The notes under the pieces are model-generated. The model worked only from the letters and a program-made list of their open reading frames with translations. It was not told where the DNA came from and ran no database searches. From Hymenolepis diminuta (taxonomy: Eukaryota > Platyhelminthes > Cestoda > Cyclophyllidea > Hymenolepididae), in the NCBI GenBank assembly GCA_900708905.1, contig CAADRB010000024.1, positions 800,333 through 864,332 of the forward strand: a stretch of 64,000 bases of DNA. Direction: 5' to 3'. How positions within the stretch are numbered: the first letter of the stretch is position 1; every line of letters begins with the position of its first letter. Below, piece after piece: positions 25,401 through 35,000 of the stretch. The position numbers and the translations under genes are program-made.

Positions 25401-28400
25401 ACTAACCAATGCAATCTACATTACCAAAAGGCCTCAATCTTGTGACATCCGACTTGGTAGACGTACTGCTCTATCATCGTAGATATCGAAGAACTAGGAA
25501 TAAATCAAATATTAATCATTCAAGTAAAAATTAGCCATGGTGTTAAACTCAATCGAGATTAATCTAATTTTGATAGCCCTAAATTCTACCTAGTTAAATC
25601 AGCATATTGCCTTCAATTTCCACGTTAATAGACGAATTTTTACATTTGATATATACCAACTACTTAAATGTGATTTAAGTATAAAGATTATACTTACTCT
25701 GAGGAGGAAGCTTTTGCCTGAGTAGGATCTTTAGGCAATCTGAGACGATTATGCAGACGAGCTCCCAAACCCAGCGCAATACGTCCAGCCAACGAATCAC
25801 TTGGCGGGTAATTCCTGGGTGTCAAACCAGACATCGTTATGTGCGTATTCGGCCCAAGCACTTCGGCTCGAATTGAGGATATCACGTTAGCTACATGGGG
25901 TATACCAGACAACCTCGAGCCATACTCCACGGGCTTATTTTGAGCTTTGATTCTTGCAACTTCCGCCATGTGTTCGTCATAAGCTCGGTAGTAACGCCGA
26001 TGGATTTCGGTGAGAATTTCCTCCAGCCTTAGAAGGTAATCCGCGTCATAGGAGTCAAGGACCTCCTCACTCATTTCGAAAATCGATTGAGGTTGGGACG
26101 GTGAAAGTGGAGGTGGGGGTGACGATATACGTTGAGGATATTCAAGCTCCTCATCCTTTTTTTCTTTCTCGTCCTTGATCTTTTCCTCTGTTGATTTTTT
26201 ATCCTGAGAAGGTTTTATTTTTAATTCATTTTCATTAGATGGCTTTGATTCTGGGTGTTCGATTTCATCTTCAGTTTTTGAAACCTCTGATTCTCCAATC
26301 TTCAACTCTTCAACAGTAGACTCCATTGTTTCTTCTCTCTTAGATTCTAACTTAACAGTATTCCCTGCGGTCTTTTTAGGCTGTCCGACGTCCGATTCTC
26401 CATTTTTAGACTCATCTGCCATTTGATCAAGCTCTGATTTCTCCCCGGGTTTAGATGTAGATTCATTCTTCTGAATGTTGTCACCATCTTCTGAGGCCCT
26501 AACAACGGGCTTTTCGTTGCTTGCAGATTTCGAGTTTTTAATACTGTTGTGGGATTTTGGCCTAGAAGAGAAAATATTAGCTGGGTAAAGTGCCAAGTAC
26601 AAAATACAAACAATCGGTGAATGTGCCTAAAATCACTAACGCGGGAAAAACCATATATACAAATAATACTAGAAGCATGGTGCAGACAAAGCCACTAATA
26701 CGAAAAAAGTTACAATTTTTAATTGTGGGAAGCAGCTGAAATTGGTTAGCAGATAGTCTTATAAACAATAAGAGGAGGGGATCAAAAAAGACGCTGAGAG
26801 CAAAGTCAAACCATCAAAGAGTCTCACTTAATTTGATTTTTGGATTCGGGTGGTGCAATATTTACTAAATGGGTAGTTAGCGTTCCAAAATTCAAATGCT
26901 ATGATTCGTCCATTGGATTGAAACAAATATTTGTTTACGATGTTCAGTGCTTATTGACGGTCGGTCTTACCTCTTTAATTCATTTTTCTTCCAATGGCTG
27001 AGAAGTCAAAATGATCTTAAATGATATCCAGCAGCTTACCGTTTTAAAATAGCAGAGATGAAATAGCTACCAATTTTAGGTTAACAGATAATGGTAACAA
27101 AATGCCCACAAGCGAAGAGCAGAGAGGGGAAAATGTTAATGAAGGCTAATGGTGTTAATGCTAATATTAATGAAATCAACTGCAGTTTAAAATGGAAGTG
27201 ATATTAATGGAATGACCTTAATTTCTTCCTCGAGATGCTCTTTGAACCTATTTGACAATCTGATCGTGCCCATATATGCATATAAATTTCTTTAAATAAT
27301 TCAAAACAATCCAGTTAATAAATTACTGCATTAATACTAATCAGTAACAAATCTCCCTTACATTTTCGACTTAGAGGGACCTTCTTCATCTGAAGAACTA
27401 GTAGATTCCGTTGTGGTGGGAGAGGGAGAAGTGAAAGCGCGGAAGTCAGGCATCGACATCATTGAAAGTGGACGTCCGGGTGGTCCGTTGATGTCGCCTA
27501 CTTCAGGGAAGAATCTAACGGAAATGGTATGAAGCACGTTAATGAGATATGTGAGTACTACTGATAAGGAAATAAATAGGTTTTATTAACCTGTAGGGTT
27601 GAACTTGAATGAGGTTGGATGACCAGTCCCAGACATCGCCCCGATCGTCTATTATGCAGACTAGATGAACTCCTCGGGGAAAGAGAGCTCTATAAAATCA
27701 AATAAGCAGATGAAATCTAGGATTCACCAAGGAACTGAACAGTTCAAATAATCCGATAAGGTAATAATTAATGTACAAGTCAGTATCGCATAGATCAGAC
27801 TGGTGAGTTGTAATAAAATCTGTTCAGTTACATTTTTATTTAACTAGTTCGAAAATTTCTAATGCTTTTCACTTCGATATGTAAAGGTGACACCTGGTAT
27901 AAGAGTGAAAAATTACTTGAGATTAGCAGACTTTGTGACAGGATTAAAACATTCATCACGGGAGAGGATACGCTGACAAAAGTACTTTCGTTTGGGATCC
28001 AAGATGCTGGCCAGCTGGTGAGCATAGGCACGGTTTCCAAATGTGCAAATATGCATCTGGAAGAGTTTCACCATTCGACGCAGAAACTTGGTCAAATGAG
28101 GTCGAAAACGCGTGTGATAGATCATGTCACTGCCAGCCAAGTTGAAACGATGTACATTCTGCAAGTAAAGGATTTTTGTTAAAATCTGCTATTTTTGTAA
28201 TATAAGTAGATGCATTTTATCAATTAAGAATACCGATTCACCGTAGATGAACACTGCTTATGGAGCTATGCTAAAAAAAGTGTAAATTAGCTCATATCTC
28301 AGCTTCTATCAGATAAACGCTCAACGAATTTTAAGATGAGAGTTCTGTCATCCACTACCATAGCTTCGTTAATGCTTCGTGGCATGGGTAATAAAAGTGC

Positions 28401-31400
28401 CTTAATTAACAGTTATACTGTTATGATGGTGGTTTTCTATCAACACCAGGCCAACAGTAAGAAAGCATTCATAAGATTTGCAGTTTATGATCAGAAAAGG
28501 GGGATCGAGATGACACATACATTGATTTTACCAAGAATCCATATCCTTATAGGGAAAAAAATACTTAGGCAATTATGAAAGTAGAGACCTACTATCAGCA
28601 ATGACAGGATGAACAAGAAGTAAAAGGATTCCTTGGGGTAAAAGATATGAGGGAGAGAGGAGATGAGAGGGAAGCGTACGAGCCAGTAAATGACGAGCAT
28701 GTGTAAAAGGGGTTTTATACAGTTTCATGGAGTAACATAACCAGATGGCATGGATCCCGACATCGCCCAACCCTAGCAACACCTACTCAAAGACTGCTGA
28801 AATGGCTTATCCCGCTAATTAAAACAAACTACTTGAGGACACAAGATGATTGCCTACGCAAAACTTGAGGTCATAGCAGGATTAAGCACTTCAAGCACCA
28901 CTGTGAGCTTGGTAACAGTCTTGAGGTTGCAGCAGGGTCAAACACACTTTAAGCGCCACTATGGGGTCGAGATAATTAGGGCCAAGGGATTAGTGATGAT
29001 GCATAGTGATTCATTCTTCAGATGCAGGTCACCGTTACAAATCACATTTAAATAGGTCGTGAGTGGAATGCCACATAAATGACCCCAAAGCTATGACGGA
29101 CAGCTGATCGGATATTTCAGACTTTATAATGACATTCCCAATTTCGGTTTTGAGTGTAATACTAGTCTATTTTCAAAGAATTTTCGACGTAATGCATACT
29201 GCAGGCAGATAAACATTCTCAAGTGCCGAAAACAGCGAAAAAACCGTACACGGTCTTCTGAGCTGAGTTCTGAACAAAGAAAAAATCACAAATCGCCTAT
29301 TCCCTGGCCAATAATAAAACCGAAAAGCCATGCCCCACTTGCTCAAATCATATAATGCATAAACTTTAAAAAGGCTAATGAAAATTAATGACAAGATATT
29401 TCCTCAACGCATAGAATCAGCGCATTAACCATATACGCTTATCAAGAATAAGTCTAAGGCATAAGACTAATCAATGTTTCTAAAATAAACAGCGGTTGAA
29501 AAGCATCGAGCTGAACTGAGTTGAGTAGCCAAACGATACCACCTCATCCACTTAAACATAAGCAAGCCTCCACATATATAAGTGTTTCACAATCTAATTA
29601 ATTAATAAAGTTTCGTCTGCGAAGAGAAAGAACGCATAAGTAAATCCCTTTTTAATGCGCAACATAAGAGTTCGCCCTTAGTGGAGCTCTGTCAAGGTAA
29701 GTCCATGTATGCCCCCTTTTCATCTCGGTAATTTCATCGCCATTAAGAGATAAAACGTACTAGTTCCAAATCGTTGTTTATACCGACTAGCATCCCTGCA
29801 AATCTAAAAATGGCAGTGGCACCACCACCCAATCTTTTGAAATTTATAACTTCGGATGTACGCCTGCTTCCAAATGATTGAACCATGAAGGCCAGATACC
29901 GAACTGGTCGTGACGCCGAATGCAGTATTTTGAGTTATTCCACTTGGGCTCCACTAGTAATAACACGGTACACACTGAGTTAAACACACGAAGGAATTGA
30001 ATGGCAATAGGAATGTAATAAACCACAGCAATGGTATTGTCAGTGGAAATGAATTTAAGCAGGTGCGTCACACTCAGAGATGCATTAGTGGCACATCACA
30101 CTCATGTAGTTTTTATATAGGGAGAGGAAGGAAGTCACTGTGGCCAATGATGGTGAATGTGTCCTTAAATTTACCAATAGCGAACATGGATAAGTGACTA
30201 CAGATCCAGTTGGGCAAATGGTAACATGAAATAACGGTATAGTGAAAATCCATGTTTTGGAATAAGTATGACAATGGGGTGATCAACGTATTGAAATTGA
30301 TATTATCATACATGGACAAGTTTGGGATAAAGGGCAACATGTAATTTAATTGGCAATAAATCAATAACTTAAATCGCTACACTTATGAACAAAACGGGCT
30401 GCGCAGAAATCATTAGTTTCAGGACCATAATCTCCTAATTCCGATTTCTCACAAGGAAAGCACCATAATGCTTCCTCTCAATTCAAGATGAGTATTAGCA
30501 AACGCTTCCCTAAAAATAACTTGAGAGTTGTGTTTATGTCTTTGGAAGAGAGAGAAGCGGAGTATACATTAGAAAATGGAGTCAAATAAAGGCAATGAGC
30601 AAGTTAAAAATTTGAATAAAGGTCTTAGCGATATCTGACACAGTTTCATAATCAGAGTTATCTGTATCCTGTTCACAAGCTAAAACATTTGTAAAGTAAA
30701 ATTACAAATTGTAAAAGGTTTTAATATAACACTGGCAGCAGTGAGTTTGATAACTTGTATGAATATTTAACAACATATCATTTAAAAGAATAAGAAATTG
30801 CTTAAATTTAAATTGCTAATTTAAATAAATGTAATAACCCCAACAACAAATTAAAATGAATGAAGAGAGGATCTCTACTCCGACAACGTTTCTTAGCCAG
30901 CAGGCAAAATGAAGGGGCAATTCCAAAACAATTACTTAAGTCTGAACTAAACAAAATAAATACAAAATTCATATATTCATTCCAAGTTATGTCCAAATTA
31001 CATAACTGAAAGCTATTATACTTGTACAGTAGCACTATAAATTGTTTTAGACATGGGAAATCATAAGAATATGGCGTACCGAAAGGGAAAGGAGGTCGAG
31101 AAAAGGTGGATAATGAAGTCATGACATCAAAAGTTTTACTTTATTTGCATTCTACGAGTTATATAATATTTTATTTTATACTAAGTTTGATAATATATCA
31201 TTCAAAAGGAAGAACGAAAATCGATTGAAAAGTAATACTAAATTAAATAAACAAAAATGTATGAAGAGATAGACTCAGAAGTCTTAATCAGGAAACAAAA
31301 TAATCCCTAAACCTGAGTTTAACTCAAAAATCCACACAAAAAAGTACTAAAAGTAAACCAAAATAATAAGGCCAAACTTAGGTAAATAAAGATATGAAAT

Positions 31401-32061
31401 ACATAACTGGGGGAATAAATTCAATAGCATACTCACCTTATATCGAAAGGCATTTGGAGTGGTAGTTGTGTGAAGAACTGTCTGGTCCAAATCTATTAAA
31501 AGAGCTAGTTTCCGCTGAGCGAGAAGATTTTCCTCATCTTTAAGAGCTATTTCCGCTGCAACCTTTGGATACAAAATGATAAAATTAAATAAGAAGCCAT
31601 TACCGATTCACTGACATGTAAATCGGGAATCATATGAACCATGGGTATGCTTGCAGAAGCGGCAGTTATACGCTCTCCTGAAATACCTCCATCTCTATGT
31701 AATAAAAATTATTAAAAGTTTTTGGTACATACTTTCTCAAATTTGCTCCACATTCTGCGCACAGGTCAAGCATCACAACATTATGTTGGCATCCCTCATA
31801 TTTAAAGAGTGGATCACTAAACTCGAAATAACCACAGAATACAAGCTCTTACCTAGCATTGAGTGTGCTCCCTTCTTGACAGAGCATCGAGACTTTGCCA
31901 TATCCTGGGCATTTGATAGGTATATTGGGTTGTCCAGGTGCTTCTAGTGTACAAACGATGGATGTTGGGGTAACTGCTTGGCGCTTTTTGACTTTTACTT
32001 TCACGACTTTGACAGTCCGATATTGTTCAGGGACTCTAATTATCTCTTCAAGAGAAGTCAT
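10081..32061 (-). CDS. CTDP1: FCP1-type RNA polymerase II CTD phosphatase (14 exons)
   Basis: The gene encodes the nuclear phosphatase that removes phosphate from the C-terminal heptad repeats of RNA polymerase II so that the enzyme can be recycled; the family works with TFIIF. Fourteen exons with GT-AG borders join in phase to 1221 residues. Order: lipoyl-like N-terminus (about 1-70); Cys knuckle C79-H81-C89-C92; FCPH catalytic domain (about 146-285) with the nucleophile motif D152-L-D154-Q-T156 and D265-D266; Lys/Glu-rich linker (336-505); helical segment from 507; BRCT domain (about 565-687, with W669 and W671); His/Arg-rich, serine-rich and acidic tail to 1221. Exons: 31853-32061, 31733-31816, 31604-31694, 31437-31562, 27917-28158, 27591-27689, 27362-27514, 25698-26561, 24734-25120, 15653-15909, 14142-14554, 11321-11578, 10510-10644, 10081-10428. 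All catalytic residues are present. The tail is longer than I expect for animal FCP1 (human about 960 residues). Identity is firm; tail splicing is inferred. Confidence 0.93.
10510..10644 (-). CDS. CTDP1: FCP1 exon 13
   Basis: A 45-codon exon encoding IHIQLLIRRGTEINRKELSS and a basic helical stretch ending in FPEEKNRQ. It is open in only one frame between a strong CTCTGTACAG acceptor and a CAG|GTACGA donor, and both phases fit exons 12 and 14. Confidence 0.78.
10645..11320 (-). other. FCP1 intron 12
   Basis: A 676-bp intron. I see no additional exon or repeat in it; a 60-codon plus-strand frame at 10973 is judged chance. Confidence 0.6.
11321..11578 (-). CDS. CTDP1: FCP1 exon 12 (acidic/serine tail)
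   Basis: Eighty-six codons, phase 0 on both sides. It encodes an acidic helix (EMMEEVEDAVMEEEIERA), a serine run of seven and a long Asp/Glu tract, then LGGIYDDDDYVQSDKS and a helical end. Acceptor CCGTTATAG, donor GTACGT. Confidence 0.8.
11579..14141 (-). other. FCP1 intron 11
   Basis: A 2.56-kb intron without recognisable coding sequence. The part at about 12050-12350 is somewhat GC-richer and open on both strands for 60-80 codons, but shows no domain. Confidence 0.6.
14142..14554 (-). CDS. CTDP1: FCP1 exon 11 (acidic/serine tail)
   Basis: Residues 838-975. It is dominated by Ser/Asp/Glu runs with many casein-kinase-2-like sites, and ends in SIEDLEKEIEQYLPPPRP and NPLLHMSPM. The acidic amphipathic stretch at about 942-956 is a possible contact for the TFIIF large subunit, by analogy with the acidic C-terminal helix of human FCP1. 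Acceptor CTTTTTAG, donor ATG|GTGAGT. Confidence 0.8.
14555..15652 (-). other. FCP1 intron 10
   Basis: A 1.1-kb intron. A GC-richer patch at about 15340-15510 may be a decayed repeat; nothing else is seen. Confidence 0.55.
15653..15909 (-). CDS. CTDP1: FCP1 exon 10 (second His/Arg-rich segment)
   Basis: Residues 752-838: KRSKPVITPDLLLSTLQSIE, then EEEEKEERRRYHRHHRRHHN, then a serine- and basic-rich stretch with two possible nuclear-localisation clusters (SRKRTR; PKRRCLRK). Acceptor GTTTTCAG fits exon 9 in phase. I prefer donor GTATGT (exon end 15653); a GTGGTA three bases upstream (end 15656) would drop one residue. Confidence 0.78.
15910..24733 (-). other. FCP1 intron 9 (8.8 kb)
   Basis: The largest intron. 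It separates the BRCT exon from the tail exons. It is AT-rich, contains no recognisable exon, and exons 9 and 10 join in phase across it. A CRE-like inverted repeat lies at 16290-16305. The plus strand is notably A-rich at about 16900-19400, so the transcript is U-rich there. Confidence 0.6.
16290..16305. promoter_or_regulatory. Perfect inverted repeat ATGACG-CATC-CGTCAT
   Basis: Two convergent half sites of the CRE/AP-1 type (TGACG and CGTCA) separated by four bases, in an unusually GC-rich patch of the long FCP1 intron. Binding is not shown; it may be chance. Confidence 0.25.
24734..25120 (-). CDS. CTDP1: FCP1 exon 9 (rest of BRCT, His/Arg-rich segment)
   Basis: Residues 623-752. The BRCT half reads TTHLVACRQNTEKVIAAR and FHIVSPRWLWASYFRWEHLP, matching human THLIAARAGTEKVLQA and HVVNPDWLWSCLERW. 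Past residue 705 the chain turns into a His/Arg-rich segment (HYHHRHHNDRDRHN and on) and an acidic helix. Donor GTAAGGG begins the 8.8-kb intron. Confidence 0.92.
25698..26561 (-). CDS. CTDP1: FCP1 exon 8 (charged linker and start of BRCT)
   Basis: The longest exon, 864 bases, residues 335-623. Its first part is a Lys/Glu/Ser-rich low-complexity linker (to about 505). Then follows DADYLLRLEEILTEIHRRYY, like the DNYLLHLEDILxxVHxxYY helix of other FCP1 proteins, and finally the first BRCT strand and helix (SIRAEVLGPNTHITMSGL, LGLGARL). Acceptor CTTCTAG, donor GTAAGTA. Confidence 0.92.
26770..27070 (+). repeat. Dispersed repeat R1, copy A (FCP1 intron 7)
   Basis: About 300 bases aligning end to end with 49573-49873 in the same orientation. 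Shared anchors are GAGGGGA(G)ATCAAAAA, ATCAAAGAGTCT, TTTGATTTTTGG, AAATGGG(T/C)AG, GGTCTT(A/G)CC, AATTCATTTTT, AAATGATCTTA/GATGATCTTA, and GAGATGA(A/G)ATAG at the end. No protein is encoded. This copy fills much of the 800-bp intron 7. Confidence 0.7.
27362..27514 (-). CDS. CTDP1: FCP1 exon 7 (end of catalytic domain, Ser-rich linker)
   Basis: Residues 284-335. It opens with RFFPEVGDINGPPG, matching the conserved GTGDMNAPPG segment, and then runs into a Ser/Thr/Pro-rich stretch (TSPSPTTTESTSSSDEEGPS). Acceptor TTCCGTTAG, donor GTAAGGG. Confidence 0.88.
27591..27689 (-). CDS. CTDP1: FCP1 exon 6 (DD motif)
   Basis: A 99-base exon encoding ALFPRGVHLVCIIDDRGDVW and then DWSSNLIQVQPY. D265-D266 is the second metal-binding motif of the haloacid-dehalogenase-type fold (human: VCIIDDREDVW). 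Acceptor TTTTATAG and donor GTTAATA are in phase with exons 5 and 7. Confidence 0.92.
27917..28158 (-). CDS. CTDP1: FCP1 exon 5 (core of FCPH domain)
   Basis: Residues 171-251. Recognisable blocks are YHTRFRPHLTKFL, MHICTFGNRAYAHQLASILDP and RILSRDECFNP, all strongly conserved in FCP1 (human: RLRPHCKDFL, HVFTFGSRLYAHTIAGFLDP, RILSRDECIDP). Acceptor TTACTTGCAG; donor GTAATT with a codon split after two bases. Confidence 0.93.
28864..28967 (+). repeat. Degenerate tandem duplication, about 56-bp unit
   Basis: Two adjacent imperfect units start with CTTGAGGT at 28864 and 28920. They share the order CTTGAGGT, GCAGG, AAGC(A)C/AACAC, TTCAAGC/TTTAAGC and CCACT. They lie in FCP1 intron 4. Confidence 0.45.
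29800..29883 (+). repeat. Dispersed repeat R3, copy B
   Basis: Partner of 3290-3372 with the same orientation and anchors (AAATCTAAAAATGGCAGTGG, TCTTTTGAAA, CTTCGGATGTACG). It lies in FCP1 intron 4. Confidence 0.45.
30750..31430 (+). repeat. Diverged tandem duplication in FCP1 intron 4
   Basis: Two stretches, about 30750-31030 and 31180-31430, show the same order of similar blocks: ATATCATT(T/C)AAAAG, AATTTAAATAAAT/AAATTAAATAAAC, AATG(A/T)ATGAAGAGA, and TACATAACTG. The second unit ends right at the exon 4 donor. Similarity is judged by eye and is low. Confidence 0.4.
31437..31562 (-). CDS. CTDP1: FCP1 exon 4 (catalytic DxDxT motif)
   Basis: Forty-two codons, phase 0 on both sides, encoding residues 129-170. 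It contains RKLALLIDLDQTVLHTT, the FCPH nucleophile motif; D152 is the expected phosphoryl acceptor and D154 the acid/base. Donor AAG|GTGAGT. The exon is preceded by a 41-bp intron and followed by one of 3.3 kb. Confidence 0.93.
31604..31694 (-). CDS. CTDP1: FCP1 exon 3 (residues 98-128)
   Basis: A 91-base exon following an ATTACATAG acceptor. It encodes DGGISGERITAASAS and then IPMVHMIPDLHVSES, matching the conserved VSMVHSVPELMVS segment of animal FCP1 that precedes the catalytic domain. The donor is GTAATGG and the frame is phase 0. Confidence 0.9.
31733..31816 (-). CDS. CTDP1: FCP1 exon 2 (Cys-His-Cys-Cys knuckle)
   Basis: An 84-base exon, too short to appear as a long frame. It encodes residues 70-98 with the conserved pattern C-x-H-x7-C-x-x-C in EGCQHNVVMLDLCAECGANL, closely like human FCP1 (CAECG). 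It is flanked by introns of 36 and 38 bp. Both splice sites are in phase with their neighbours. Confidence 0.9.
31853..32061 (-). CDS. CTDP1: FCP1 exon 1 (residues 1-70)
   Basis: Starts MTSLEEIIRVPEQ and ends in STLNA plus two bases of codon 70, before donor GTAAGAG. The hydrophobic, Gly/Pro-containing segment around PGQPNIPIKCPGYGKVSML corresponds to the lipoyl/biotinyl-like fold at the N-terminus of animal FCP1. The ATG is preceded by TTCTTTCAAGTGAG, which could be a splice acceptor lying right before the start codon. Confidence 0.85.
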
Positions 32062-35000
32062 CTCACTTGAAAGAATTTAAAACATTAACAACAATTTCCC
32101 TGTAACTGCGATAAGGAGTACTGCAATTCGATTCGTCAAGGACAGTATTTCAAAACTTTATCCATTTTTGAGTTAATTTAAAGAAGCTTTGCGACCACAC
32201 TGTTTACCAATTAATATATCTGAAAATATATGCTTTTGCTGAAATCCATAATTTTTATTTATTTTAAACTTGTTTTGAATAATAAATGCTACTAATGTAC
32301 CATAAGTTAGGGTTACAAATTACTTCCATATAGTGCATTTTCATTACGAATATATGAAAATGTCATTTAAGTAAAATATCAATTTGACGAAAATAGTTAC
32401 ATCGGTCGATTTTCGATGAATATTAAATAATGCACTTTATGTACTAATATTTTATCGTAGTAGGGCCAAATTATCATATAATGATATTTCGATCTTTCAA
32501 GAATGTTTGGTTGGAATAGCTCGGTAATGTCCGGCCATCATTTGTCCAAATAATAAGTAAACTCTTAATTTCATGTAATTATTTTTAAAAATTCTTGTTT
32601 TCTCATCAAATTTAAAACCTTCCACCAAATTTATCTATTCTCAAATGAAGGTCCTAAGCAGAAACTTAATTGAAAATGATTGGCTAAAACTTTAGAAACC
32701 TGTCGAAAATTTGACTAAAAACTCTGTTTATAATCCTTTTATTTCCTATTCATAAATGAGTACTCCTTAATGTATTTTACATATTAAGGTCGAAGTTTCT
32801 TCATATAAGCTTCGTATCAAAGAAAAATAACCGACAGAAGACGAATAAACTGGAAAAATAACTGATGCCAGTTGTAGAAGTTGAGTATTTTTAATTATTT
32901 AAATTCTCTTATATAAATGATGCCTTCAAAAAAGTAAAATAATAAATAAAATACTGTAAATCTTAGTATTCAACAAAATTTTCGTTAGCTCTATGGTAAA
33001 GATATAGCGATATGGGCTAACTGCTTGAGCTTCTAGTTTCCCTTCCATTATCTACCTTTTGTTCAGCTACGATTTGTTATTTTACATAATACACTAAATA
33101 GATGTTAATACACAGATTCATTACTTTAGCACCTGTATAGAACTACGCATGCTCCTAGCCCTCTTCATTGGTTTTATGGCATTAGTGTTTAAACGGCCAC
33201 TACAGTAGAAGTGCCTGATGAAATGTTGCAGCATCTAAACCTCCAAATAACAAAGAAATGAGTTTGTTCACAATTTTAAAATTTAATCTGGATATTTTTC
33301 TTGAATTTTTAAAGATTTTCGTCTGGATAATCACGAGCGATCGAACTGAAACTGATGAAATTTACGCTAGAGTATCAAACTAATTCTATTTTATTAAACA
33401 TGAATACATTTTCGCTTTGTTTTTATTTAATACTGATTGTTTAAAAGCGTTTTGTTCCATCCAGAATACACTATAACCAAAATGAATAAATTCGTCATTT
33501 CTTAAGTTGCGGTATCTAGTGTTAATGCATAACCTTGCTTTTCCAACTTTGGGTATTAGTGAATCTGTGGTATCAGTGTTACATTTGCATAGATGCATAA
33601 GGTCAAATACAAAACTCCGAATATGCTTGGGTAAAGGAAATTAAGCAGGCAAATGCTATATTTCAACTAGTGATTGAATTTTAAGGGCCCAACTATAGTT
33701 AACATCTTTAAACTTGAAATAAGTCATTTGAAAGTTTATAATATCCTTTAAATATGAAGTCAATATAAAATGTCACAAGATATTTATAAACACCAAGGTC
33801 ATTAATTATTAACTTTTTGTTTTATTTAGGCACAAGTGGTACAAAAGTTTTTTAATTGCATTGATAAACTTAATTAAACAGTGTTCCAAGAGGCAATTAT
33901 CAATAATGCATACTCAAGAGACTTGTCCTCCAATGAGTAAATCCACGAGTATTCCCAAGTCGTTTCGATAACTTAGAAATTTTTTGAGTCTGTAATTACT
34001 ACATGTATTTAATAGTGAGAGAAATTATCGCAAAGTATGATTTTCTATTTGATCCGAGCTTTGAACATTTTCGTTCGCAGTAAAACCAGGATTTTTCAAT
34101 AATAAAATACTATTCAATTCTGTGCAAGTTTTTAATGCTCATGATCACATCGTTCTCGGTCCTAACCTTTTCAGAGCAATACTACTCTCTCTCTTCCTCA
34201 TTTTTGGGAGACTTAGACGGAAAAATGATATGTCATCTTACCAAATATTTGAAAATAAAATGCCTAATTTTAAAGATAAGTCTCATTTGCTTCCCTTTTC
34301 TTCTACATGTACTAAAGTTTTATATGCACTTGTCTGGGTAGCGTAGTGTAGATAAATGGATAGTTAATATCGCTGCTTGTAGATGGTCATTTTAGGTAAA
34401 ATATATGTCGCTGCAGTTAATTGAACAGAGTCATTCTAAGCAATAGCAAATAATGCAAGGCTTGCGTGTTTAGCACAACTGTCCTTTAATGAGAGCAGTA
34501 AGCAATATTTCAAGAACAAGAAAGAAAATAAGTTGGACATTTAAGGTTTGCCCGGCGATATCTCGCTTAGTCATGAATGGTATGAAAGTATAAAAAATAG
34601 CTTCCATTGGTTCTCATTCACATATTTCTTATTCTTGTGAGAATAATAACATTGCCACCTAATCAATTTAATCCTTGAGAAAAATGAGTACTCGAGAAAT
34701 TTCAACCGGAATTCGATTTTATTGTTAATCACATTGGTGTTCATTCATAGATCACTGAAATATATCCACTAGCAGTCTGTGTGGCAATTTTATGATCGAG
34801 TTGGAGGACAGGGAAGTTATATTGTTCGTTAACTCTATTTTAACAAAAAATCAGTTCAAGGGTACAATTCAGAGAGAGAGAGAGAGGAGAGGAGAAGGAT
34901 AAATTGGGAATTTAGTCTTGAAACCAAGATTTCTACTCAGTTCCAATTGTGATTAGAGCCTTTGTGTCCTTAAAAATTTTAAGAAGTGGTCGGCAGAAGC

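Larger units (their letters stand above)
28159..31436 (-). other. FCP1 intron 4 (3.3 kb)
   Basis: The intron splits the catalytic domain between the DxDxT exon and the next block. It holds a 56-bp tandem duplication, R3 copy B at 29800, and an approximately 430-bp period duplication at 30750-31430. No coding exon is recognised. Confidence 0.65.

Noticed and set aside
27862..28182. 106-codon plus-strand frame
   Set aside because: It is the antisense shadow of FCP1 exon 5, which carries conserved catalytic-domain sequence on the minus strand.
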